Shown: piece after piece, positions 12,429 to 23,542 of the stretch
Position numbering within the stretch: position 1 is the first letter of the stretch
Layout of the letters: each line of letters starts with the position of its first letter
DNA from: Dipteronia dyeriana
Lineage: Eukaryota; Streptophyta; Magnoliopsida; Sapindales; Sapindaceae
Length of the DNA: 64,000 nucleotides
Direction of reading: 5' to 3'
Assembly: GCA_032871835.1 (NCBI GenBank)
Contig: CM065299.1
Coordinates: 48,186,706-48,250,705 of the forward strand
The notes under the pieces: model-generated
What the model was told of the DNA's origin: nothing
Database searches by the model: none
Seen by the model: the letters and a program-made list of their open reading frames with translations, nothing else
Made by a program: the position numbers and the translations under genes

Positions 12429-12694
12429 TGTAAGGGATTCGATTAATACAAAACTAACATGCATAGACACATAATTAATCCGAATAACCTAAACATGTTT
12501 CTATATCATGATTAATCAAACCCTAATATACATAATATAACCCATGTCAATTTAAAAGAAAAGAAGTAAATCAAGAAAGCGGAAGCGTACCTGAATCCAT
12601 TACCAAAGGTTGGCGGATGGGTTGTGATCTTCCAAATTATCATGACCTTTATGAACCCTAAAGTGCTCTATTTTGCTCCATTGATGGGGAAACA
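12429..12694 (-). repeat. COP2 3' LTR fragment
   Basis: Aligns base for base with about 50704-50967, with scattered substitutions, then stops where the SIR2 LTR begins (TGAAAATACAATCAC at 12695). The remaining half of this LTR is not found in the window. Confidence 0.9.
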
Positions 12695-13827
12695 TGAAAA
12701 TACAATCACAGTTAAATGCTAAAGGCTAACCTAGAGGGGGGGGGGGGGGGTGAATAGGTTAGACACCTTTTTCGACTCCTTTAGAAACAAACAAAAGTTT
12801 GTCCCTCTAAATTGCTTAGATCACAATATATATATTAATTAAAGACAATTAATCAATATATAAACACAAGTAAAGTGTGATAAAAACAAAAAATTGTAAC
12901 ACATACACAATCAATTTTATAGAAAATAAATCAACATACATAGAGAGTTCTATCCACAATACAAATATTAGAGAGATAGGGATAGAGAAAAGTTGACACA
13001 AGATATAACGTGGTAAACCTCCGAAGAGGAAACATCCACGGGCTAGCAGTCACCGGCAAACAAAATCTACTAGTAGATAAGACAAGTACAATCTCTCAAG
13101 TGACCTCTTCACCTAGAAACTACCCTCTTATCCTACTCTAGAAGTTGTCACCCTATGCTCAACAATCTGAGGCTTCACACCTCTTGTCAAGACTTCCTTG
13201 CTCACCTTATTCGGATCCTCAAAACCCAAGGCAAGACTTCTTGCTCAACTAAGTCCTAATGACTCTAGTCAAGACTTCCTTGCTCACCTATCCGAGTTCT
13301 CCCAACTCTAGGCAAGACTTCTTGCTCGAATATCCGGATCATCCCGACCCTAGCCAAGACTTCCTTGTTCGACAATCCAAGGCTTCACACCTCTTGCCAA
13401 GACTTCTTGCTCAACACCATAGGTCTCACACCTATTGTCAAGACTTTCTTCTTACAATCCATCTAAGTGATCATGAATGCAAATCGTAAACAAGCACGCA
13501 ACATAGAATGCTATGATCAACACATCCTATGGAAAATACTAGACATGAGCATGAATGCACAAATCACATATAGTCTAGTTTATTATGCATGTGTAATCAA
13601 TCTAGATTATGCAAGATATGTTTAATATTAATCACAACCTAGATACATGCATAGATCTAAACTTAAATCACAAGATATGTTCAATAAATCACAAGATCAA
13701 GTTTAAATCACACAAACCAAAAACATGCTAAAATAATATGACAATGTCAATAAGATTTAAGCTAAAGTTCTAGAGCATATTACTAATCATAGATTCAACA
13801 AATCACATGAATAACTCAAAAGAACAT
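12695..13827 (-). repeat. SIR2 3' LTR, left piece
   Basis: Reverse complement of about 45745-46877 in the solo LTR. It ends at the SIR3 insertion, with AACAT at 13823-13827 duplicated at 23543-23547. Contains a 15-G run (12736-12750), the LTR stem-loop at 13009-13040 (CGTGG/CCACG outside, CCTC/GAGG inside) and a 42-bp minisatellite. Confidence 0.9.
13165..13460 (-). repeat. 42-bp minisatellite in SIR2 LTR
   Basis: About seven units, each carrying CAAGACTTCYTTGCTC followed by variable text. It is the counterpart of 46124-46420 in the solo LTR. The unit length is a multiple of three, which opens a spurious 76-codon frame on the plus strand. Confidence 0.85.
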
Positions 13828-14711
13828 TGAAACAAATATTACGGAGTGCTTGATATTAATCTAGAGAGGGGTGAATAGATTTTAAACAAATTTACCCAAT
13901 TTTCGTTAAAGGTCAAGATTACGAAAATACCCCTAGCTAGTTACAATAATATCACAAGTGTAAAACTGCGGAAATATAATACACTTGAGATATACGTGGA
14001 AACCCTCCAAATGGGAAAAACCACGGGCTGATGAGTGCGCCACACTAGAACCTCAAATCCACTAATGGCAAGGAATTACAACCTAATCCTGGTTTAATCC
14101 ACCACCACTACCTAATCCCCGGTGTAAGTAAACCTAGTTCAACTTGCTTGTGCTTTAAGCTACCTACTCCCGGAAGCAACACAAGTCTTACTTCTCAATG
14201 AAGAGATAAAGTGTCCTAAGTGAATATGTGATGATATTCAATGAACAAACAAGGTTAGGAAACCCTATATGCTTATCTAGGATAATGAGATGACAATAAA
14301 TACAATCCTAGATATCAAGTGCTAAATGAAATGTTCAAATAGCTTAGTTAAACATAGATCAATCAATCCTATGAAGCTATCACAATACAACACTCAATCA
14401 TGTCATCACAACAATCTCTAATTTGTATCTAGAAATATTCTAAGAGAATACAATTAATTAAAGAGATGGTTTAGCAAGCAAAAACACTTAACTTGTAAGA
14501 AGATAGTGAAGAGCTTACCAAACAAGATGTGATGAAGCAACCTTATCCATAGATACACTATAGATGAACTTAGATGATGCAAGATGAAGATTTGATGCAC
14601 ATGGGAATGCTTTGACAGATTAAAAATGAGTTATTGGAAGTGTTTTTCCTTTGAAATGTGTTCTAAGGAAAATATATGATATTTTGAACTCATGCACGAC
14701 CTTAAGACAAT

Positions 14712-14750
<39 letters not shown>

Positions 14751-15427
14751 TCCAAACAAAGTGATGCCGTTTTGGAAAAAATGTTTCAACTTCTTCATTG
14801 TGCGCTGGTGAGGTGCGCTGGTCGAGTAGCGCACCACCGGCGCACTGCCTAAAAATTTCAACAGGCGTTGGTCGAGTGGCGCAACACAAGAGCAAAACCA
14901 CTGGAATGTTTGCGCTGGTGGGGCTGCACTAGTCGAGTAACGCACCACCAGCGCACGCCCACTTTTTGTAACTTTGCACGGGTGCAGCAGCGTCACCCAG
15001 TGGCGCAACAATATCGACAGTCCACTGTGAATGTTACGCTGGTGAGGTGCGCTGGTCGAGTAGTGCACCACCAACGCAATTCCTATTTCAACACTCAAAC
15101 AACCACACAAGCAACAAGTACAAGAGTGATAAAAATGCATCCTATTTTAATGCCTAGCATGACATAAAACTTTCATAGCAAGATGCAAATAGGTCAACAA
15201 GAGTCATTTAAACTAAAATTCACACAAGAAAACACTCAACATATAAGATCAAGAGTTATGCATGAATATGTGAGTGTGTGCAACTATCTCTTCAAAGTAA
15301 GTAAGCATAAGAATTTTACCTTTGGTGCTTCTCCTCTTGAGGTCTTGAGAGCCTAAGCTACCCTTACATTAACCCCAACAATGTGGTTGTTCACGAAATA
15401 AGCCAATCAATAAATGAGGACTTTTCA
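13828..15427 (-). repeat. SIR3 3' LTR (1600 bp)
   Basis: Left end TGAAACAAATATTAC, right end GAGGACTTTTCA; the sense strand begins TGAAAAGTCC. Carries the LTR stem-loop at 13995-14025, an (AT)16 run at 14715-14746 and a GC-rich block of inverted repeats at about 14800-15080. Long open frames across the GC block (14631-15140) are not genes. Confidence 0.92.
14800..15080. repeat. GC-rich palindrome block in SIR3 LTR
   Basis: Four to five short inverted repeats built on GCGCTGGT...AGCGCACCACC, spaced 60-80 bp, in an otherwise AT-rich LTR. The partner LTR has the same block at about 22900-23200. Palindromic GC-rich blocks are known from Sirevirus LTRs. Confidence 0.75.
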
Positions 15428-16590
15428 ATCTCCCTCTTTGGCTATTTCGTGACAAAATCACCACTCACATTGATCCTCACAAAACAAAATAGAAAAACAC
15501 CGGGAAGATATTCTATATTACAAAGAGATAAACATAAAAAAACTTCAAGTCTTCAATCTCTTGTGGAACTATCAACCCTACACACAAGGCAAGCACAAAT
15601 ATTCTTTCCAAACCAAGTGCATGTGAGATGATCAAGTGAATATAAAAAAAAAGCATTTGCAATTAGAAATATGAATATGATATCATGAAATGCTTATGCA
15701 AAGCTCCCCCTCAACAGGTTACTCCCCCTACATGTAATCTCCCCCTCAAAGCCAACACATGCTACTCCCCTAACATCACAATGTTAGGCCAATGCTACTC
15801 CCCCTTTTTGTCATGATATAGGCAAAGGAGAAGTCCCCAACCGGGTCACTCAAGGCAATGAAAGAAAAGAGCATACAAGATTGTTTCATAATTATATAAG
15901 CCACATTTATGCAACTTTATTACTAAGAGAGAAACAATGAGATTTATTTGAAGAAAATGTGTTAATTAAAAATGCTTTGCATACAAGACATGTTGCATTC
16001 AAGTCCAAAAACATTGGTATTTGACAAAGCAAATGACAAAGGTTTCTAATATAATTCAAACCAATTTCACCATTTGTCATGAGAGAAGTAAGGATATAGA
16101 GTTTTTATAGATATCAAGTTTTAAAGGCACTATATCCAACTTTAAAAACTAAACATGGCATGAGCAACTTTGCACCCTATTTGATTTTTCCGGGAGGATA
16201 CCCGTATGATAATAGCCATTTTTAACTAATAAAGAAATAGAGACATTGATTAACCATTTTAGTCTCACTAGTATGTTTCACACAATGTGTTGCATTTAAC
16301 AATTGCAATCAACAAATCCTGCTTTATCATTTTTCATTAGCATGTCATTTAAGAATCATCATGTCATTAAGATAATTATAGGTCATTCAACATGTACTTT
16401 CAATGTATATCTCCTAGTCCAAAAATGCATGTTTGAACATAAATATGACATGGATTGTAATTAAAGCAAAGTTCACACTTATTTAAGAAAATACAATATA
16501 CTATAAGTGCAACCAAGCTACTCAAGCAATCAATAAAGAGGCATAAACATATTTAAGAAAAATTGCATGCAACAAGTATACAATAGCTCT
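15428..16590 (-). other. SIR3 3' non-coding region with polypurine array
   Basis: The PPT proper is at 15428-15441 (minus strand CCAAAGAGGGAGAT), touching the LTR. Further AGGGGGAG copies lie at about 15703, 15722, 15740, 15772 and 15796. A hairpin, CGGG-AGGATA-CCCG, is at 16191-16204 within a block conserved in SIR1 and SIR4. There is no env-like ORF here, unlike SIR2. Confidence 0.8.
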
Positions 16591-17970
16591 CTTTGCTTGA
16601 GTTCCCCATATGGGGTCAAAGACCACAGTACATCACTCCATTAAACAAATCCCAATAGATCTACTAAGAGTCTTGAATCTAGTAGCATCTAACGTTTAGT
16701 AAATAGATCCGCTAGTTGGTCATTTGTACCTACATGCTCAAGTACAATGCATTTGCTCTCAACTAGTTCTCTAATGAAATGATGACAGATGTCAATATGC
16801 TTCGTTCTAGAATGTTGAACCGGATTCTTTTAAATATTAATTGCACTCATGTTATCATAAAAGAGAGTAAGAGTACCTTGATTGAATCCATAGTCGACTA
16901 GCATTTACTTCATCCAAAGGAGTTGTGTGCATCCACTCCCAGCAACAATGTATTCGGCTTCAGCCGTGGATAAGTAAATCGAATTTTGCTTCTTGCAAAA
17001 CCAAGAGACAAGGTTATTCCCAAGGAAAAAGCAACTGTCCGATGTACTTTTCCTATCATCACAATTTCCCGCCCAATCTATATCACTAAAGCCTACAAGA
17101 CTAGCATTAGTGTCAAAAGAGTACCAAATCTCATAGTTCGATGTCCCATTCAAATATCGAATGATTCTCTTAACAGAAGAGAGATGGGACTCCATAGGAT
17201 CCGCTTGGTACCTAGCACACACACCCACACTAAAGGAGATATCGAGCCTACTTACGGTCAAATAGAGCAAGCTACCAATCATGCCACGATATAAAGTTTG
17301 GTCCACACTTTTACCACTGGCATCCTTGTTTAGCTTCAAAGTGGTACTCCTGGGTGTATCACAATGTTTGGCACTTTCAAGGCCAAATTTCTTCACTAGG
17401 TTTTTGGCATACTTAGCTTGAGATATGAAAATACCATAATCCATTTGCTTAATTTGTAAACCTAGAAAGTAACTCAACTCACCAACAAGACTCATCTCAA
17501 ATTCATGAGACAAGACATCAACAAATTGTTGGACTTTGGTGTCATTGGTGGAGCCAAAGACTGTATCATCAACTTAGATTTGAGCTATAAAGAGCTCATC
17601 TTTGTTTTTCTTGATGAATAGAGTCTTGTCAACACTACCCCTAGTGTAACCATTGTCTACTAGATATTGGGTGAGACGCTCATACCAAGCCCTAGGTGAT
17701 TGTTTCAACCCATATAAAGCTTTGTTGAGGTGATAGACATGATTAGGGCGGTGTGGATCCACAACCCTTTTGGGTTGCTCAACAAACACTTCCACTTGCA
17801 AAAAGCCATTGAGGAAGGTACTCTTAACATCCATTTGATTTAATTTGAACTCGTGCAAACAAAAAATGGATAAAGAAGCCTAATGGACTCAATCCTAGCA
17901 ACGGGAACAAATGTCTCCTCAAAGTCAATACCCTCAATTTGAGAGTATCCTTGTGCTACAAGCCTAGCCT
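16591..17970 (-). pseudogene. pol: SIR3 reverse transcriptase and RNase H
   Basis: RT copies element RNA to DNA and RNase H removes the RNA. Minus-strand matches in order: MDVKSTFLNGFL and KALYGLKQSPRAWYERL (RT), FVDVLSHEFEMSLVGELSYFLGLQI, GSLLYLTVSRLDISF, then RNase H with GFSDIDWAGNCDDRKST, STAEAEYIV and a decayed end near 16600 ([11 protein letters not shown]). The YVDD motif reads stop-V-D-D: TAA at 17574-17576 replaces the Tyr codon, and the frame is otherwise the same on both sides. Further stops and a frame change occur between 17858 and 17975. The pol tail LDATRF lies at about 16692. Confidence 0.9.
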
Positions 17971-20110
17971 TGTTTCACACAATGTTGCCATCCTCATCGG
18001 ATTTGTTCCTATATACCCACTTGGTACCTATCACATTGGTGTTCTTGGGCCTAGGAACTAGAGTCCAAACCTCATTTCTTTCAAATTGGTTAAGCTCTTC
18101 TTGCATGGCAAGAACCCAAAATTCATCTTTTGAAGCTTCATCAATTTTCTTATGTTCTATTTGAGAGGTGTAACACGTGTAGCTAATTAGATTAGCCATT
18201 TGATGCCTAGTCCTAACACCCTCACTAACCTCTCCAATGATGTCCTCTTTGTCATGGAGTTTCCTAACCCATGGAGCAGGTTCTTTTGAGTTCAATGAAG
18301 GAAGCCTATCAATAGGTTGTGTTATGTCATCATCAAGGTTAGTCTTTTCAACTTTAGAGACATCAACAACCTTCTCCAAAGGGGAGTCATCAACTAAATC
18401 TACCTCCTCCTCATGGTCATTAGTCTTGAGCCTAGTATCATCAATGACAACATTAGATGATTCCATTACAGTCCTAGTTCTTAGATTAAAACTCTATAGG
18501 CTCAACTATTCAAGGCATAACCAATGAAGATACCCTTATCACTCTTAGCATCAAATTTGCCAAGATGATCACGGTCTTTCAAAATGTAGCATTTGCTTCC
18601 AAAAGTTTGGAAGTAGCTAACATTTGGCTTCCTACCTTTCCATAACTCATAGGAGGTTTGCCTAGTGTGGGGCCTAAGGAAGACTCTATTTCCTATGTAG
18701 CAAGCCGTATTGACGGCCTCGACCTAAAGATTCCTAGGGACATTGTTGCTAAGCAACATCACACGGGCCATTTCTTGAAGAACCTTATTTTTTCTCTCAA
18801 CAACTCCATTTTGTTGGGGTGTCCTATGAGCCTAAAACTGATGAGAAATGCCTAGACTATTGCAAAAGTTTTCAAAATGGGCATTCTCAAATTCCTTCCC
18901 ATGGTCACTCCTAATTCTCTTAATGCTTTTAATCTTAAAGTTCATTTAATTTTGAATTTTAGAGCAAAGCATTTTAAACTTGTCAAAATTTTCAGATTTT
19001 TCTCTAAGAAAATAGGTCAAAGTGTACCTACAAAAGTCATTTACACACACAAAAATGTATCTCTTTTCACCTAAACTCTCAGTTTGCATAGGACCCATAA
19101 GATCCATGTGGAGAAGCTCTAGAGGTTCTTTGGTGGTTACATATTTGCTTTTTTTACGCATACTTTTGGTTTGTTTCCCTTGTTGGCAAGGTCTACAAAC
19201 ACCATTAACCTTTTTCCCAAGCTTGGGAAGGCCTCGCAAAATATTGAACTTATCTAAGATTCTTAAATCCCTAAAGTTCATGTGACCAAGTCTTTCATGC
19301 CACAACTCTATTTGTTCATCCTTGGACACATTACAAGACACACTTCTAGCCTCAAGACAATAGCAATTGTCACTAGACCTCATACCTTTTAACAAGGTTT
19401 GTCCATTAGGAAATAGGATTGAACAATCATTTTTCCTAAACAAGATAGAAAGCCCATCATCACTAAGATGTGAATTGCTTATCAAATTGGCTTTTAGACC
19501 ATCAACATACAAAGTATTGGACAAGGAAGGTAATCCGGGAATGGAAATGGTTCCCTTTCCTTTGACCTTCTTTTTGGATCCATCACCAAAGGTGACATTT
19601 TCTCCCTCCTCCATCACAAGAGTCTCAAAGAAACTCTTATTTCCAGTCATGTGCCTAGAGCACCCACTATCCAAATACCAAAAATCACAAGAATGAGCTT
19701 TCAAAGCAATTTGTGCAACATGGCAAAGGTGTTCATCCTTTCTAATCCACCTAGGTGCAGTATTTTCCTTCCTAGTGGTCAATGGTACATGGGCTCTAAA
19801 TATCCTAGGATCATGCAAAAGTGTTCCACTTTTCCTAGTGACATGCATCATGGCTCTAGGTTTCTTAGGATCATGCATCATGGCTCTAGATGTCCTAGGA
19901 TCATGCATCATGTCTCTAGCCTTTTTCTTTTCTATCATGCTTTCAATCCTACACAATTTGATATACCTAAAGCAATTTGGTCTAATGTGACCATCAATAC
20001 CACAAAAATGACATGTAGGTAAAAAGTCAGGAATTATACCATATCCTTGAGGATGCATTGGATTCTTCCCATATCTTTGTGGTTGTCTTGCTTGTTATTG
20101 AGGAGCTTTC
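17971..20110 (-). pseudogene. pol: SIR3 protease, integrase and linker to RT
   Basis: Beginning at about 20058 the frame shows the second CCHC knuckle (CHFCGIDGHIRPNC), the aspartic protease site LDSGCSRHMTG, the pre-integrase zinc region (LWHERLGHMNF..., CRPCQQGK) and the integrase start with catalytic Asp in LLHMDLMGP. A stop at 18946 follows. Beyond it SDHGKEFEN (second Asp) and QQNGVVERKN (Glu) are still readable. The segment 17975-18466 is the acidic linker and RT entry (EALKDEFW-like, TKWVYRNK). Protease and integrase residues are present, but stops and frameshifts prevent a whole product. Confidence 0.9.
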
Positions 20111-21822
20111 CTTAATTGTTGTTGAGCAAGACTTGATTGCTTCCTTGGTTGAGCTTGCATGATAGGTGTCTTCCCTTTGTGAGCCTTTGGTTAAGGGAAG
20201 TTAACTTGAGGAGCCCTTGTAGAATGAGCTTGAGGTGGGCTTCTTGGTGCCACCTTCACTTGAGCATTACTTGAACACTCTCCTAGATCAAGCTTCTTTC
20301 TAGGAGTTTGATGAGGAGATGACCCATTGAAGTTCATGCTTCTTACAAAAATGGTCTTGCTTGGAGTGAAGAACATCTTGTCATCTTCAAACCTAAGCCC
20401 CTTCTTGTCACTTGGCCTCTTTCCAACATCTAGCATGTGGTCAAGTTTCTTGTTGCTAGAATTCATCTTGGCCAACAACTCTCTAGCATCTTCAAGCTCT
20501 TTCTTCAACCATTTTTCACTCCTCATAAATCTTTCCAACTCTTCATTTAGTTGGTCAACTTGAGTTGAGAGGTCTAGGTTTTCTTCTTTTAATCTCTTGA
20601 TCTCATTCTTGTTCTTTAATCTTAAGCTCTCAAACTTAGCCATGTAGTCCTTGAGATCCATCCTATCCACACTTCCATTTATGGATTGTGATGATGATCC
20701 ATCATCACTTGAGTAGTCTTCCTCTTGACTATCATTCTCTTTTTTACTAGCATCTTTGCTCCTAAGAGAGGGTGTAAATGCTATGAAGTTAGCCATGAGT
20801 TCTTCATCATCAGAAGACTCATCTCCTTCATTAGAGTTATCACTTTCACTCCATGTGGCAGCCATCACTTTTCCATTCTTCTTGTTCTTGTGATTTGCAC
20901 ATTCCGAGGCAAAGTGACCTATTCCACCACATTCATAGCATTAGACTCCTTTCTTCTCGGTCTTTTCTTGCCGAGGCTCAAACTTTTTGAAGGGAGCCTT
21001 TTTCTTCAAGTCTTGACCCTTGGATCCAAAGCCTTTCTTCTCGGACTTGTAGAATTTCTTGAACTTCCTTATTAGCAAGGCCATCTCTTCATCCGAGTCA
21101 TCACCTTCCTCTTTCTTAACTTTGGAGGCTTTCAAAGCAATATCTTTTTGCTTCTTTGATGGTGTGGGGTTAGGACATTTCCTAGATTCATAAGCTAGAA
21201 GCCTCCCAATCACTTCACTAGGATTCATGTCCTTATACCCACTATTCTCTTCTAAAGCCGTCACCTTAGACTCAAATCTATCGGGTAGAGATCTAATCTT
21301 CTGCTTGATCTTCCTATCCGAATAAGGATCACCAAGTTGATGACTTTGGTTCACAATGTCCATCAACCTCACTTCAAAGTCATTGAAGCACTCGTTCTCA
21401 TCCATCTTGAGCAATTTGAATTGTGTTTGGAGAACTGGAAGCTTCGATTCTTTAACAACATTGGTTCCCTCATGAGCAACTTTTAGGATATCCCATGCCT
21501 CCATAGCTATCCCAGTGTTCTGAACCAATTTGTACTGGTTATCATCCATTGCACATAAGATGGCATGCATTGTCTTCCTATTCCACATTGAAGCCTCAAA
21601 CTCTTGTGCATTCCACTATGCCTTTGGTTTGAGCACATTATCTCCTCCATCTGCAGGAGTTATCATGGGTGGAGTATAGCCATCTTCAACTGCCATCCAT
21701 GCCCTGTCATGAATTTGGCATATGTACGACTCCATCTTGCCTTTCCAAGAGGCATAATTCAATCCGGTGAGAAGTAAAGGTCTAGTGTTGGAAGCTCCTT
21801 CGTTGCCACCGTTTCCACTCAT
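20111..21822 (-). pseudogene. gag: SIR3 gag
   Basis: Starts at ATG 21820-21822 (MSGNGGNEGASNTRPLLLTG). The first part is UBN2-type (LTGLNYASWKGKMESYI, then WDILKVAHEGT, FNDFEVRLMDIVNQ, LAYESRK). A basic stretch and the first CCHC knuckle (CYECGGIGHFASEC, about 20900-20940) follow, then an acidic and coiled-coil segment (20590-20870; KRLKEENLDLSTQVDQLNEE). Nonsense codons are at 21616-21618 (TAG), 20941-20943 (TAA, just before the knuckle), about 20191 and about 20098; all are in the same frame. A long gag with zinc knuckle and coiled coil fits the Sirevirus type. Confidence 0.9.
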
Positions 21823-21930
21823 TATGTTTCATGAATGAATGATATGAATGCAAATGCATGAATGATCAATACACACACAAAATGCAACACACACCAAAAT
21901 GAGCAAGGATCACATATGTATGTCCAGGAA

Positions 21931-21945
21931 CCTGCTTTGATACCA
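21931..21945 (-). other. SIR3 primer binding site (initiator tRNA-Met type)
   Basis: The minus strand reads TGGTATCAAAGCAGG, two bases from the LTR. It has one change from the common TGGTATCAGAGC core. Confidence 0.88.
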
Positions 21946-21947
21946 TT

Positions 21948-23542
21948 TGAAACAAATATTATGGTGTGCTTAATATTAATCTAGAGGGAGGTGAATAGAT
22001 TTTAAAAAATTTACCCAATTTTCGTTAAAGGTCAAGATTACAAAAATGCCCTAGCTAGTTACAAAAAAATCACAAGTGTAAAAATGCGGAAATATAAAAG
22101 ACACATGAGATATACGTGGAAACCCTCCAAATGGGAAAACCCACGGGCTGATGAGTGCGCCACACTAGAACCTCAAATCCACTAATGGCAAGGAATTACA
22201 ACCTAATCCCGGTTTAATCCACCACCACTACCTAATCCCGGTAAAAGTGAACCCAGTTCAACTTGCTTGTGCTTTAAGCTACCTACTCCCGGAAGCAACA
22301 CAAGTCTTACTTCTCAATGAAGAGATAAAGTGTCCTAAGTGAATATGTGATGATATTCAATGAACGAACAAGGCTAGGAAACCCTATATGCTTATCTACG
22401 ATAATGAGATGACAATAAATGCAATCCTAGATATCAAGTGCTAAATGACATGTTCAAATAGCTTATCTAAACATAGATCAATCAATCATATGAAGCTATC
22501 ACAATACAACACTCAATCATGTCATCACAACAATCTCTAATTTTTATCTAGAAATATTCTAAGAGAATACAATTAATTAAAGAGACGGTTTAGCAAGCAA
22601 AAACACTTAACTTGTAAGAAGATAGTGAAGAGCTTACCAAACAAGATGTGATGAAGCAACCCTATCCATAGATGCACTCTAGATGAACTTAGATGATGCA
22701 AGATGAAGATTTGATGCACATGGGAATGCTTTGACTGATTAAAAATGAGTTCTTGGAAGTGTTTTTCCTTTGAAATGTGTTCTAAGGAAAATATATGATA
22801 TTTTGAACTCATGCACGACCTTAAGACAATGAGATATATATATATATATGAGATCCAAACAAAATGATGTCATTTTGGAAAAAGTGTTCCTGCTTCTTCA
22901 TTGTGCGCTGGTGAGGTGCGCTTGTCGAGTAGCGCATTACCAGCGCACTGCCTAAAAATTTCAATAGGTGCTGGTCGAGTGGCGCACGTCAGTGGCGTTA
23001 CACAAGTGCAAAACCACTGGAATGTTTGCACTGGTGGGGCTGCGCTAATCGAGTAGCGCACCACCAGTGCACGCCCACTTTTTACAACTTTGCACGGGTA
23101 CAGCAGCGTAACCCAGTGGCGCAACACTAGCGACAGTCCACTGTTAATGTTGCGCTGGTGAGGTGCACTGGTCGAGTAGCGTACCACTAGCGCAATTCCT
23201 ATTTCAACACTCAAACAACCACACAAGCAACAAGTACAAGAGTGATGAAAATGCATCCTATTTTAATGCCTAGCATGACATAAAACTTTCATAGCAAGAT
23301 GCAAATAGGTCAACAAGAGTCATTTAAACTAAAATGCACACAAGAAAACACTCAACATATAAGATCAAGAGTTATGCATGAATATGTTAGTGTGTGCACC
23401 TATCTCTTCAAAGTAAGTAAGCACAAGAATTTTACCTTTGTGCTTCTCCTCTTGAGGTCTTGAGAGCCTAAGCTACCCTTACATGAACCCCAACAATGTG
23501 GTTATTCACGAAATAAGCCAATCAACAAATGAGGACTTTTCA
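21948..23542 (-). repeat. SIR3 5' LTR (1595 bp)
   Basis: Matches 13828-15427 throughout. Differences include (AT)8 at 22834-22849 against (AT)16 in the partner, and many single substitutions. The stem-loop is at 22115-22145. Its right end is followed by AACAT and the rest of the SIR2 LTR. Confidence 0.92.

Larger units (their letters stand above)
13828..23542 (-). mobile_element. SIR3: nearly full-length Sirevirus-like Ty1/copia element
   Basis: Two LTRs of 1600 and 1595 bp (13828-15427, 21948-23542) with an exact AACAT duplication, PBS next to the right LTR, then gag, protease, integrase, RT, RNase H, a non-coding region with repeated purine tracts, and the 3' LTR. All coding parts read on the minus strand. 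The first 330 bp of the two LTRs differ at several percent of positions by eye, so the insertion is not recent. From the gag start to integrase a single frame is broken only by stop codons. It sits inside the SIR2 3' LTR. Confidence 0.93.

Noticed and set aside
13259..13489. 76-codon open frame with repeated SQDFL-like units
   Set aside because: It is the 42-bp LTR minisatellite read in frame; the unit is a multiple of three.
14631..15140. 169-codon Cys-rich frame (and its like at 22870-23256)
   Set aside because: It crosses the GC-rich palindrome block of the SIR3 LTR; no domain, and the frame is not kept in the partner LTR.
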